This document shows positions 49,711 through 61,551 of a stretch of 64,000 nucleotides of DNA, one piece after another; position 1 is the stretch's first letter; each line of letters opens with the position of its first letter. The stretch lies in the NCBI GenBank assembly GCA_013396995.1, contig VWZP01009170.1:372001-436000 (forward strand), written 5' to 3'. The translations under genes and the position numbers were made by a program. The notes below the pieces were generated by a model. It was not told where the DNA came from, ran no database searches, and saw nothing but the letters and a program-made list of their open reading frames with translations. The DNA is from Dicaeum eximium (taxonomy: Eukaryota; Chordata; Aves; Passeriformes; Dicaeidae).

Positions 49711-49947
49711 AACACACTGACTGCAGAGGAGCATTCTCCTGAAGACAGCTTCACCGTGAACCCCGAGGAGCGACAAGAATACCCCGATCTCCAGGCTGCC
49801 CACCGCCCATTTCCCAAGGAGCAGTTCAGGCAGGAGAGCGGGCACACGTCCTTGCAAAGAGATGGACCCAGGTCTTTTCTCCTGGACCTCCCAAACTTCC
49901 CTGACCTGTCCAAAGCAGATATCAATGGGCAGAATCCCAACATTCAG
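49711..49947 (+). CDS. ISM1: isthmin-1, exon 2 (N-terminal region)
   Basis: This 237-base exon encodes 79 complete codons, phase 0 at both ends. The acceptor is a pyrimidine-rich tract ending in ccccag at 49,710; the donor is cag|gtacaa at 49,948. The peptide begins NTLTAEEHSPEDSF and contains QAAHRPFPKEQFRQESGH, then SLQRDGPRSFLLDLPNF and DLSKADINGQNPNIQ. The second half is the strongly conserved block of isthmin-1, while the first 25 residues are acidic and diverge more between species. No cysteine or membrane segment is present, which fits the extended secreted region between signal peptide and TSP1. An upstream ATG at 49,678 is in the same frame but lies in intron 1, so it is not the natural start. 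The function of this region within the secreted protein is not well defined. Confidence 0.95.
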
Positions 49948-50842
49948 GTACAAATTTATGTTAACATCTGGCTTTCTTATAGCTTACACAAAGTTATTTT
50001 ACTGAGCCAAGACCGCTCTCAGCCTGGCTTCCATGAACAATCTGTCTCTACCAACAGAGAATGTATATAGTACAGTATAATGTAATGTAGTATTATATTT
50101 TCAAAAAATATATTATACATACCTTTTCTCTCTAAGTTAATGCACATATTGCAAATTTTTTCTGAATTTCTCCTTGGATATTGTTGATTGCATAAGTGTG
50201 GAGATCAGTGTAGACCTGTTTGTGATACTAAACCCATCTTTGTGATTACCAATTTGGAGCATATTACCTTCATTGAAAATAAATGTGTATTTTAATTTCT
50301 GCCTTCAATTTACTGTTGTAAAATTTGTGAACATTTGCATTTTGTATGCTATTATAAAATGCAACCATCCCCAAAGGCTGACAGAGAACAAGCCTTTAAA
50401 TTTCAGCTCAAAATGCATTCCTCTGTATGAAAGTGAGACTTAGAGTTAATTTCTGTAGCAGCTGCTTGTAGTATAAAAAATAGTTGTCTGCAAAAAACGT
50501 TGTTATATGTTATTCCTCAAACTGTTCTTGGGTTTGGAACAGCCTCTTACAAGCCACTTGCATCTTGAAACTTCAAGGATCGGAAAGAGGAAAAAATGAG
50601 TGATTTGTTTTTAATTCAGAGCCTTAAAGCAAAATTGGCATTAATAAGCAGTCTTTTTTAACCAAAACAATGAATTCAAATGTTGTTCTGCCTAAGATGT
50701 GCTTATAAAAACAATGCACTAATAGATCTGGTTTTCTGGTTAAATTAATTCCTGGCTTCTTATAGTCCCCCAGCCCACAAAATTACCATCCTTTTGATTT
50801 GTCTAAGAGGTATGTATGTAAAGATGTAATAGATCTGCTGGT

Positions 50843-51284
50843 GAGAGGCCAACAAGCTCAAGAGAGCTGGAGCACCTCTGCTCTGGAGACAGGCTGAAAG
50901 GGCTGGGGCTGTTCAGAAAAGAAGGCTCAGGGGAGACCTCAGAGCACCTTCCAGTGCTAAAGGGGCTCCAAGAGAGCCAGAGAGGGAATTTTTACAAGGG
51001 CATGGAGTGATAGGACAAGAGAGAATGGCTTTAAACTGGCAGAGGATAAGTTTAGTAGTTGTAGGAAGTAGTTTTAGGAAGAAATTCTTTACTCCCAGGG
51101 TGGTGAGACCCTGGCATAGGTGTTGCCCAGAGAAGCTGCCCCATCTCTGAAAGTGCTCAAGGCCAGGCTGGATGGGGCTGTGAGCAATCTGGTCAGGTGG
51201 AAGGTGCCCCTGAGCATGGCAGGGGAGTGGAATGAGATGATCCTAAGACCCCTTCCAACCCAAACCAGTGCATGATTCCATGAC
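50843..51284 (+). mobile_element. CR1 LINE, 3' end fragment (sense)
   Basis: The sequence follows the 3' part of avian CR1 in sense orientation. It passes through the gctggagcacctct block, aaggctcaggggagacc, acaagggcatggagtga, gaagaaattctttactc and ggccaggctggatgggg, and ends with cccttccaacccaaacc and a short gattccatga tail. It is 5'-truncated, as most CR1 copies are, contains only the terminal part of the reverse transcriptase region and the 3' untranslated region, and is moderately diverged. It lies in ISM1 intron 2 in the same orientation as the gene. Confidence 0.93.
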
Positions 51285-53411
51285 TGGCTGAGAAGAAGCT
51301 GCCTTGGCAGCGTCGCTCCCTCGCGTTCACCGTAGATGAGTTGGGTCATTAAGAAGTCTCACAGATTTGGGTCAAGGGCAGGTCTAATACTTGATGGGCT
51401 GAGGGAGTAAACATGTTCAACATGTGGTGATGGAACACATCTCTTGTGCCCAGAGAGCCATTCCAGAAAGCTTTAGGAAGGGATGATTGGAAGCTGTAGG
51501 GGCCCAGACTGTGGCGTGAGGCAAATCGAGCAACATCACAATTTGAACAGTGTGTAAACTGCAGAGGAGAACAGGAGGAAACAAAAACCTTTCCCCAGTG
51601 GTAACAGCATACAGTGTTAAAACACAGGGGATAAAAGAGGTGGAAACAGCTCCCTGGCTTGCTTTCATACTAACTGCTGCTGCTATGACCTCTTTTTCCA
51701 CCACCTGATCTCAGAAATGTGTCAGCAACTATGTCAGCAGTTTTACTGAACTCTGAGAACTGGGAAGGCTGGTCCTGCAAACTGGAAAGGGGCAACACAG
51801 ATCCCAGGGCTCTTGTGCACAAGGATGAGTCCTTTCAAAAACAGGCTCCCTAAGTTCTGCATTTTATTTACTCTGAATTTACTCTGCTTGCTTAGGTGTG
51901 GAAATAGTGATTGCACAAAGCTTCTTTAAGTTCTTGTTTGACAGTCTTACAGCTGGTCAAGTCTCATGGACATGAAACTCCCATTAATTCCTTACAGGTC
52001 AGAGAAAGTTTTTTATTTTTGCCTAAAGGTTGTAAAAGTTGGCCTAGTCTTTTACGAAAAGCAGGATCATAGTGAATTCTTGCTTGTTAAACAGTACTAT
52101 ACTGACCTGAACAGAAACAGTGACACTTGTTGACTTGCAAATTTCTCGTCAGCTATTTGGCAGGTGAAAATAGAATTGATGCTTCTTTTTCTTTTCATAC
52201 AATTGCTCCCAGATCTGTAAGTTACAATTCTGAGAGTGTTGATTTGAGGAGTCCTCCCAGGACTGAGAGGCTGGATAGGAGAAAACAGCCTCTGTTTTAA
52301 GATAGCACAATGGCCACATTTCCTTCTCAAAGACTCAAAACCTCTTTTTCCTTCTACTGTATAAACCAAAAATAACATTCTTTTAATGGAAATTATACCT
52401 GACAATTAAAAATCTAAGAAAGAGGCATAAAATTCTTCCAAAAAAGCAGGTGGAAAAAATACTCCAGTGAGTTCTCTTTAGAGCCATTCCTTCTCTGGTT
52501 CCTGTGAGATGGCTCTTGCTGTATCATGCCCTGGTATGTGCTCTTGTAGTGACGAAATAAAAGTGAATGTCAGAACACCATCAGAGGAATTCAGATTGCC
52601 CCAGGTACCGCCGTATTTCTTGGATAATGATTTAAGTACAGCAGACTGTCTCTAGAAAACCCTCAGAAACAACAGTCAGAGCTGCAGTAATCCAAATGAA
52701 TATGACTCTTTGCATACATGACCAGAACAACCCTTATTGGCCTTCCTGTGGTGTTCTAGCCTTGTAAAATCTCCCATCATTTAAAGTGGCATTTTATGCT
52801 TCAGCTGAGCTTCCACACTGGTTGTTGAGAGTAACCACAGTAGCTGCTGTTGAGCATAGACTGGCTGCTTGGTTTGGGGAATTTTGTTTTCTTTTTTGTC
52901 ATTTTAACAATTCTGTCAATGCCCAGAAGACTTCCAGATGGAAAGGTGATTACAAAAACTGATTACACATTTTTTTAATTTCCTTTCACAAGTGGAAAAT
53001 CCCGAAGTTTGCACTTGTTTGACAGACCAGACAAAGGATGCCTATTCAGACCCTGTAATTGGTCAGGGTTATTATTCAAAGTCAGAACTGTTCTTTCTCC
53101 TGAGCAGCAGAATGAAGTCATAAAGGAGATGTACAGGAGCCTGCCTATTTTCCATTTCTGATGGGTTTTCCTTGTGTGTTCCAAACAGCCTTCTACAACC
53201 CCTCCACTCTGCAGCCAACCCTCTGTTTGGAGCCAGATGCTTCAACCTGCAACTGAACTCTTGCTCTTGTCCCTCACCTTTTCTTTTTATTACTGGTTTC
53301 CCAGGTTTGTGTACTGGAACAGGGACAGGGAGTGTCTCTGGGGGCTGCTCTGCTGTTGCTGCTTTGCCACTTCCCCAGCAGTGCTTGACAAATGAGCAGA
53401 AAAGGGAAAAC

Positions 53412-53640
53412 TCATAGAACCATGGAGTGGTTTGGGTTGGAAAGAACCTTCAAGATCATCTGGTTCAAGTCCCCCTGCCATGGGCAGGATCACCCTCCAC
53501 TAGATCAGATTATTCAGAGCTCTGTCCAGCCTTGTCACACCTCCAGGGATGAGGAGTTCACAAACTCTTTGGGCAATAAAGGCATTTTGTTGATACTAAT
53601 GCTCCTCACTGAACTTAGATCTTGGTCCAGCTTCATGACC
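53412..53640 (-). mobile_element. CR1 LINE, 3' end fragment (antisense)
   Basis: Read on the + strand this is the reverse complement of the CR1 tail. It starts tcatagaaccatggagtgg, then tttgggttggaaagaacctt, ccccctgccatgggcagg, and the acacctccagggatg block. Similarity is clear to about 53,577 and then fades, so the inner boundary is approximate. It is antisense to ISM1 in intron 2, tail-to-tail with the + strand copy 2.1 kb upstream. Confidence 0.9.
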
Positions 53641-53962
53641 AACAGAGCTGAAACACAGCTGGGTGAGCCCCAGTTGTAATGGATGTGTTAAACATTTTGA
53701 TGAGGTGATGTGTTCTGGGTGAAAACTGCACAGAAACAGGTAGGATTCCTGTTTAAAACCATGTTGATAACCATGTTAATTGACAGGAGTGGTTTTAAAC
53801 CAGAAGAAGTTAATGCCTGCTTGCTCCTTGTCATTTGGCACAAGGCCTGTGGCCATACCCACCAGTCACACCACTCCAGTGCTGCTGTGTTAGCTTTGTC
53901 ATCTACTTGTTACCTATTTTCTCTCTTTGATACCTACTGGGTTGACACCTTCTCTTAGAATC

Positions 53963-54010
53963 ACATCTACACAAAAGCCCCACACACATCTACATCTACA
54001 CAAAAGCCCC
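53963..54010. repeat. Two copies of a 19-base unit spaced at 29 bases
   Basis: The sequence acatctacacaaaagcccc occurs at 53,963-53,981 and again at 53,992-54,010, separated by a short CA-rich spacer. Confidence 0.9.
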
Positions 54011-56331
54011 CACTCTAGGAACATATGCAACTACAGAGAAGCAATCTGTGTGATCTGCTTTGAAAAAAAGAACTGCAAGCCTCAACTCTTCTCCAGGTTC
54101 ACCCACAGCCATTTCCCTCACCTCCACCTGTGTCATAATGTCACTTTTCACTTTGGCATTTTATTAGATGTACTTTTTAGCTATCATTTGTATTTGCCCT
54201 TTGAAGCTGCTGGTTTCACTGCATTGGAAAGCAACACCCTCTTGTTGTCACAGAAGACTCAACAGTGCCTGACCAGTCCTACCAGTCTCATCTCTAATTT
54301 AGCACAGGATGAGCCAGAGGGCTCCAGTACTGCTTGTTTCTTGTAAGGCCTACAAGGTTTAATACCTTGAGGCAGTAGCTGGAACACATTTTTATTTCTG
54401 GGGTTCGTTTGGGCTCATCAGAGATTGCAAATTGGATTGACAAGATCAAATAGAAATTTCAGGTCTCAAGCCACATTTTCTTCTTTGCTCCCAACAAAGT
54501 TTGAGGGACCATCACTTTTCAAGCCCAGAAAACTGTTCTAAGTGATGTGACACAACCAGAAGTAAATTAGTGTCACTGCTGATAGCATTTTAATTAAAAT
54601 TATGTGATGTAAAGCCAGATTTACCATTTCAATCTCATGCTGAACTTGTTTTTGTTCTCCTGTTATACTTACCTCATTGCTGACATGTCTGTCTTACCAG
54701 AATGGCAAGTTGTGTATTGAAAATTTGCATTGATTGCATGAAAAAACAGGATAGAAATGTTGTGGGATCTGCTGCTTGCACAATATCACAAACATAGTTC
54801 TTCCTGAAACATAATCTTCCAGTTGCTTAGGGCAATGTTTACACCAGCAAAGTGAAATCAGAAACATTGTCTCAGTAAACAGGACAAAGAACACAGAACT
54901 TTTTGTGCACTCTAGCAGGCTGGGATAATATTTATCTTCTGTATATTTTTGGCCAGGAGAAAAATGGATGTTGGTGTCTGGAGACATCTGTGGGTAATAC
55001 ACTTGTTTCATTAGAAATTGACTGCAAAACTGTTGTTTTAATGTGCCTACACCATTCGCTTTTAACATTTTCAGAGGAATGTCCTTATTTCTAGCTCATA
55101 CAACCATAAAAGAAGTGGCTTTATTTTAGGTTTGAATACTTCTGGGGATTATTGTGGATTTATACAAGAACTGTGTTACCACAGACATTTTGGGAAGCTT
55201 GAAAAAAAAAAAGAATCCTTACAGTTTTGATAATCACTGGAAGAAGAAATCAGCCTCTAAAATGGTCTCCAAGATAGAATTGCTAAACCAGATCTATTTT
55301 TTAATTTTTAAGAGAACATGTTTTTGTTGGAATACTTATATAGCATGAAAGCTTTTCCAGAGCTTCTCTAAATGTCTGGTTTGTATTACTCTAGTTCTTG
55401 ATCTTTACTCTGTAGTTCCTGATTTCTTGATTCCTTTTTATAAACAGCCCCCAGTACAGAAACTGATGGAACAACTTACATATTTCAGTGCCATGTATGT
55501 GTACAAGTATGTGTGTAAGTGCAGTCATGGGCCAACACTCTAAGTCTATCTGTAAGTACTGGGAAGAACTCAATGAGAGCTCATTTTTCAAAATTTTAGA
55601 CTGGGATAAGGGAGCAATTGCTCACCTGAACCAGCAGCCTCTTCTCACAATTCTGCCCTAACTTCTGAGTCATAGAGTGGAGGAGGGATTACCAGGATTA
55701 TGCACTGATTTCCTCCCTGCCTCTGGAAGGTCCATTAAGCCAAGTCCCTGAAAACACCAGGGTTGATTGAAGCTGGCTTCTCATTTCCAAGGGTGGCAGT
55801 TCAGACAGTCCCAGGATTCTTTATAGAATTTCTTTCACTGTATGATTTTTATGCCACAATAAACACCTTGGTAATCAACGCTTAAAGCAGTGGAGAGGGG
55901 AGCACAGGTACATGTCAGACTACCACAGTGGATTTTGCTTCTGCTGTTTTTGGTTTTTAAATTTGCTGTGTGTTGTAAAACTCATTTTAGAGGCTGTTCT
56001 AATAAGCTTCCTCAGAGGTAGAAACAGACTGAAGTGGCTGATTGCACAGAGATTCCAGTCTTGGGAGTAAGTCAGTGGCAGTGCTGCTGGAGGTCTGGGG
56101 GGGTCTGATGGCACTGGAAGTGTGTGAGTTCCACCTGCCTTTCCCCACCAGAGCAGCACCAGCTCAGCAGACATTTCTCTGTCCCTGCAAACCCTCTTTT
56201 CCTTAAGCTGACTCAGCATCATCAACCATCATTTAAAATCAAGTTCTTCAAATTGTCCTTGGCTGAAATAATGCCAGTTCATGCTGATTGACTTTCATAT
56301 AGCTACAGATTATCAAAGCAAATGGAGCAAC

Positions 56332-56349
56332 TTTTTTTTTTTTTTTTTT
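56332..56349. repeat. T18 homopolymer
   Basis: Eighteen consecutive T in ISM1 intron 2, followed by aatcagagg. No retroelement body is recognisable next to it. Confidence 0.9.
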
Positions 56350-58166
56350 AATCAGAGGGTTTATTTTTTCCACTTTGCTGAGTCATTGCTCAGAGAGTTA
56401 GTGTGGTCCTAAAAATACTTGCTGCTAAAGTACTAGAATTGTGCTGATTTCCAGGTGGAGAGTACTAAAACCCCACCACTGGCAGTGTTTGCTGCTCAGT
56501 AAGGCAATTTCCTTTCATTTATTGTGAAAACTCTGTTTTGCTTGGATAGAGGTAACAATTTTGAATCCCTGAACTGACTCTGATGTTTTCAAGCTAATGA
56601 AATCCATTTTAATTCTTGTTCTGTAGGAACTGAGGTTTAGTGAAGTAATGGTTCCAATTCCATATTTAGGCTGGGAGTGGAATACTCCATGTGTAAAGAT
56701 GCTATTAGGCTGACAACTGCACTTTCCCTTGCTCTTGCTCTTTTCCCAGTGGAGCTTCATAGTAGCCTGCAAGTTTTATTTCATTTCAGTGGCCTGGTCT
56801 ATGGTAAAACACAAAGCATGAAATAGGTTCAAAATGTCCTGTCTCCAAAGAAAAGATGTGTGGGCATTGTTGGTGTTTGCAGCTCTGAAGGTATGACAGT
56901 TCTGCTTTGCTTCCTGTGTCACAGTCTGTGGATCACAGGTAGCTGTGACCTTTTCTTTCTTTTTCTTGTGTGTGTGTGTCTTGTGATTTTACTAATAACA
57001 ATTGTATAAAACTAATCTTTTAGGTACAATGCACATCCACAGATCCGTGTAAATTACTTTTAGCATAATAGTACATTATTTCTGTTTTATACAACCTGAT
57101 TTTCATTGTGTACCATCTTGAAAGGCTGAGAATGCCTCCTATTAAACATTATAGATATATCTGACAGTCACTTCTGGTTGTTTAGCCAGTCTAGTGTAAT
57201 CACATTAGCGTGAAAGATCAGAGCATTTTATGTTCTATCTGTGGCCAGGCAATGCTTGCATGACTCACAGAGCCAAGGTTTCTAATGGCTAGTCTCTGCT
57301 TCTACCTAAATAGCCACCTATATGCACACACAGTACTTATCCAAGAGTTTTACAATTACACATTGTTGAGCACAGAAAGCAATAATCAAGGGTTGCTCCT
57401 ATGCAGAATGATATTGACATTTGTGATGTCTGCAAGGGAATTGGGCAGCAAACTTTGAATTTTGGTTCTGGGCTTCTGTTAGAAACCATAAACAGGTTGA
57501 CCATAACAGGTCATTATACTCTTCCAGCATGACAAAAGGACCTACTTTGGAGGGCTTTGCAGCAAGTGGCTTACTCAGCAGTGGTCAGGGGAGCTGCTGG
57601 CTCCCATCACTGCCACAAAGTGTGGTTTTATCCGGCAGTAACAGCTGGGCTGCTGCTAGGGGGTAGGATAGATGCAAACCCAGAGATACCTGGGCTCTGC
57701 ATCTTGACCTTCATACACATGGCCTTGCTTATCTTGACTCAGCCCAAGTCCTTGGAACAGGCTCTGCACACTGCTGTGCTTCATGCTTGCCTCAAATTCA
57801 GCCTCAGCACAGAGTACAGGTTTGTTTTTGTTTCTCCTGGTCATGTATGTTAGGCTCTAAACACATTTTCCCCATAAGGCAGAAAATTCTGCTGCAAAGG
57901 TTTTAGGCCCAGCATGGGTTATTATTTTGTGCAGGATTTTTCCTAGCCTTGGTTCCAAGCTCTGATTCAGCAGAGGTAGCAGAAGGAACCACTCAGCCTC
58001 TGCATGTCTCTGGGCTCAGTAATCCACATTTGGTTTACAACACGCCAAACCCACGGTACTGCACAGCCCCTCTGCCAGACAGCACCTGGTCTTTGCTGCA
58101 TGGCAGCTTTCCCACCAACAAGGAGGAGGCACTGACAGTCAGGCTGGTCTGTTTTGAACCCCACAG

Positions 58167-58434
58167 GTTACCATTGAGGTGGTGGATGGCCCTGAGACAG
58201 AGACGGAGAAGGATGTGCAGAAGGAGAGCAGCAAGCCCAGCTGGGCAGCGCCAGCGCCCGACTGGAGGAGCTGGTGGCAGAGATCCTCCACCTTGACTCG
58301 CATGAGCAGCGGTGACCAGGACTACAAGTATGACAGCACTACTGAGGACAGCAACTTCCTAAACCCTGTCGGTGGGTGGGATAGCCATGCACCCAGTCAC
58401 CGGGCGTTCGAGTCCAAGGAGCAGCCAGAGTACG
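58167..58434 (+). CDS. ISM1: isthmin-1, exon 3 (pre-TSP1 linker region)
   Basis: This 268-base exon encodes 89 codons plus the first base of a split codon (phase 0 in, phase 1 out). It follows the acceptor ccacag at 58,166. It starts VTIEVVDGPETETEKDVQ and continues with the Trp-rich stretch SWAAPAPDWRSWWQRS, then GDQDYKYDSTTEDSNFLNP, and ends near ESKEQPEY. These blocks are characteristic of isthmin-1. The region is acidic, has no cysteines and looks unstructured, linking the N-terminal segment to the TSP1 repeat. The donor, tacg|gtgggt at 58,435, departs from the GTRAGT consensus. The open frame runs on past it for 29 codons to a stop ending at 58,520, so intron read-through would give a short truncated protein lacking TSP1 and AMOP. 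Confidence 0.95.
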
Positions 58435-61407
58435 GTGGGTTTGCGTTCCAGGCCTCGGACGGGCATCCTGGGATTGTGAAAACAAGCGCGGGGGAAATGG
58501 GAATGGTGAGGCATGGCTGAGAGCAGGCCAAGCAAAATAGGATTTTTCAACATGTGGCTTTTGTTCATCAGCTTTCAAATACGAATCTGTGCAGATGCAC
58601 AAGCAGTACTGTGGTAGCTGCATTCCTCTAGTAAGTCTATAATCTTGAAAATCATACCAGTTATCCCAGAAGAGGGCCTTTTTTTAGTCTGACGTGCTTT
58701 TTTTAAAAGTAGAGGAAACAAGGTTTCATATTTATTTTTAGAGTAAGGGTAAGTACAAATTTAGAATCGTGTGGTGGTTTGGGAACCAGAATATAACTAT
58801 TGGATAAATAAGCAAGATCTGAAACGTGGTAGTATTTGGTGGATACACAAATAAGATGAATTATGTTGGTGCATGTGTGGGGAGTGGCATGTGCAGCAGG
58901 AACATTGTGTATTTGTGCTTGTAATATTCTTCCAGATGTGTCATGGGGAAAACAATTGTTTTCAGCTTGTTGTATGGAACAGTTGCAGAAACTAGAAACA
59001 GAGAGGAGCTACAGCTATTCACTGCCCTGACAGTGCTGTATCCACATGGGAATGACCCAAGGGAGGTGGGCTAAACTGTGCTCACAGGAAGCTCAGAGCC
59101 CCTTGAATTTAAGTTGTGTGTAAATACAGACTACTTCTAGGCAGAACAAGGTGTCAAAGCCACGGTACTTTTACCCTGGCGTTTCTGTTGTTATTCCCCA
59201 GATGCTGCAGAGTGCCTGGGTAAAACAAACTTATTTTTCACATTATTTGACTAACTTGAAGTACTAGAATCTTAAAAATCAAGAGAGAGTTTTTATGGAA
59301 TGGTGTGTTTAAACACAGACATATGTATTAAATTTTGTGGCCAGAAGATTAAAGTCTATCCCTTCTTTTTGCACCTACATTTATTTGTGGGCAGGGTTTA
59401 TTGCCAAGAATTCATATCTTAGGCAGTTATTCATCTAAGTTAAATAAAATTGCTTTCACAAATAACTGTGATAGAAAAAACATAGTAAGAATTACAAATA
59501 TGCAAATAGGAAGAACAGGTTGAGCTGCAGCTGAAAATCTAACGTGGGATATTCAATAGTGTGCTGCATAGAGCAATGTGAACACTAGGTGGGTAGGTCT
59601 AAAAATTATCCTAGAGCTCCCTGCTGCACACCAGGGCATCCAGCTAACTGGAAACAACTCCTGGCCTTCTGTCCAACCTGAAATGCTGGCCTTGTCTAGG
59701 AGGATGTGCTAGCAGATGAGGGGTACTAGCCCATGAGGGGTGTAGATGTTCCACCCACTGACACATTCACACCTTTCCTGTGTGTGTCTCTCTCCTCCTG
59801 CCCCTGCTCAGGGCTCTCCCTGCCCTTCCTGGGCCTCCTGGGCTGGGCTGTTGGACTCTGAGCCTGCTCACCTGCCCTCCGCCTCTCCAGCCACGTGGAG
59901 ATAAAAGATTTGGAAAAGAGCTGGGAGGAAGAGCAGGGCCAGGCATAGAGGGCAGATCACATTTTCCTGAGACATCTGATGCCTTTTTTGGACTGTTGTG
60001 GTGCCTGCCTGCTGGCAAATCCCAGAACCATGTCTCTTGGACACTGACATCAGCCATGTTCACACCCACATCCCACCACAGACACCTGATTCCAGTGCTG
60101 TAGCTTCCCCATCATCAGCCATGTCAGAAAAGGAGGAGAAACACATAAGGTCCATGCCATGAGGAACTCACATCTAGGCAGCTTGCTCTGAGTGAGATAT
60201 ATAACCTTCCCATACTCCTGGCAATAAATGTTTAATAGCACCCCACAGAGTTGTCATCAGTCATTACATATGGAACAAATCAAGTTCCATGTTCTGCTAA
60301 CCAGCTCAGGAAGACCACAGACAGCACAGCCCTGGGAAGGAGTGTAGCACAGAGGCCAGGGAAGGCAGGGATCCTCCTGCTTAGGTACTCTTACCTATAG
60401 CTATAGAGCAGGGCTGCCTCAGAGACACTAAATCAGATTTTGCTTTGCTGCCAGTGGTGGTGTAACCCAAAGGAGCTACAGCTGCAAGTTATGATCACAG
60501 TAAAATATCTCCTGTAGGTAAAGCCTACAGGGAAAACCATTAAGCCAAATGTTCCCTCAGCTGGGGAGGCCAATGAGAAGGCAAGAAATCTGGGACAGGT
60601 TCATGGGCTTTGTTTGGTGGCCTTTACATGGTTTGTGCAACAGTTTACGCAGCACACAAAGGAGGCTGGTTCTGGAGGGTTTAGGTACTCACAGCAGCAT
60701 CAGCTTTTGTGGAGCAGACCTGGTGTCCAGTGCCTTTGGCTGTCTACCAGAAGAGAATAAAATCGTGTTTCTTTTTCAGAAGGCTCCTTCTAGTAAATAG
60801 TCCGATTTGATGTTATTTAATAAGTCACATGAAACACTAAAAATTGCATGCTGTTCTTGGTGCAAGAAAAGCATGCAGTTCCCTGTTCTCATAGCAGTAT
60901 TCCTGAAATATCTGTTCCCTCTTCAAGGGACTGAAAAACAAAATTGTGATTTTCACTCATGACATCCCATAGCCCAACAACATGCATCTTGCCCAAAAAC
61001 TGAGTATTGCTGTGTGTTCTAAAAAGATGAAAAAGAAAACTCAATTTATCCTTTGCCTGATTAGTCTGTGGTCCACAAACACATTCCTATATGCAGGGAA
61101 ATGACGTGAATAGATGTGAACTGTTAGTTCATGACCCAGCTTTGCAGCTGAGGATCCTCAGCTGCCAAAAGGTCAAAAGAGAAAGGAAATATTTTTTTAA
61201 ATAATGCTGCATGCATTTCCCTGAGGAGCATCAAGTGTGAAAACCATTTAAACAGCAGGCTTGCGCCTGGCGTTCTGCCCAAGCTTCAGGTAGAGACATC
61301 TGGATTCCATTCTTGTTTTGCCTTCTTAATAAAAAACACTACACAGTAGTTTTGGGTAGTAGGAGTTTTGTTTCCTCATTTCCTTCCTCGTGTTTGTCCT
61401 CTCACAG
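58435..61407 (+). other. ISM1: ISM1 intron 3 (2,973 bp)
   Basis: This phase 1 intron runs from the unusual donor gtgggt to the acceptor cacag at 61,407. I see only AT-rich unique sequence, with no recognisable repeat family, RNA gene or additional exon. Confidence 0.9.
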
Positions 61408-61551
61408 ATTACATGGATGGTGAGGGCGACTGGAGCCCGTGGTCCCCGTGCAGCGTCACCTGCGGCAGCGGCAACCAGAAGCGCACCAGGTCCTGCGGCT
61501 ACGCCTGCACGGCCACCGAGTCCCGGACCTGCGACAGACCCAACTGCCCAG
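61408..61551 (+). CDS. ISM1: isthmin-1, exon 4 (thrombospondin type 1 repeat)
   Basis: This 144-base exon is phase 1 at both ends and encodes almost exactly one TSP1 domain: DYMDGEGDWSPWSPCSVTCG, then SGNQKRTRSCGYACTA and TESRTCDRPNCP. Six cysteines are visible, as expected for three disulfides. The WSPWSPC motif is the WxxWxxC sequence used for C-mannosylation of the first tryptophan, and CSVTCG fits the O-fucosylation consensus of TSP1 repeats. These modification sites are known for the family and inferred here. The acceptor is a pyrimidine-rich tract ending in cacag at 61,407; the donor is cag|gtggga at 61,552. The exon is strikingly GC- and CpG-rich compared with its AT-rich introns. In isthmin-1 this domain sits before AMOP and contributes to extracellular interactions. 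Confidence 0.96.

Larger units (their letters stand above)
49948..58166 (+). other. ISM1: ISM1 intron 2 (8,219 bp)
   Basis: This phase 0 intron is bounded by gtacaa at 49,948 and ccacag at 58,166. It contains a + strand CR1 end (50,843-51,284), a - strand CR1 end (53,412 to about 53,640), an AT-rich patch with partly palindromic TATAAT/ATTATA sequence (about 50,066-50,120), a 29-base spaced duplication (53,963-54,010) and a T18 run (56,332-56,349). The remainder shows no recognisable gene or repeat. Confidence 0.9.
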
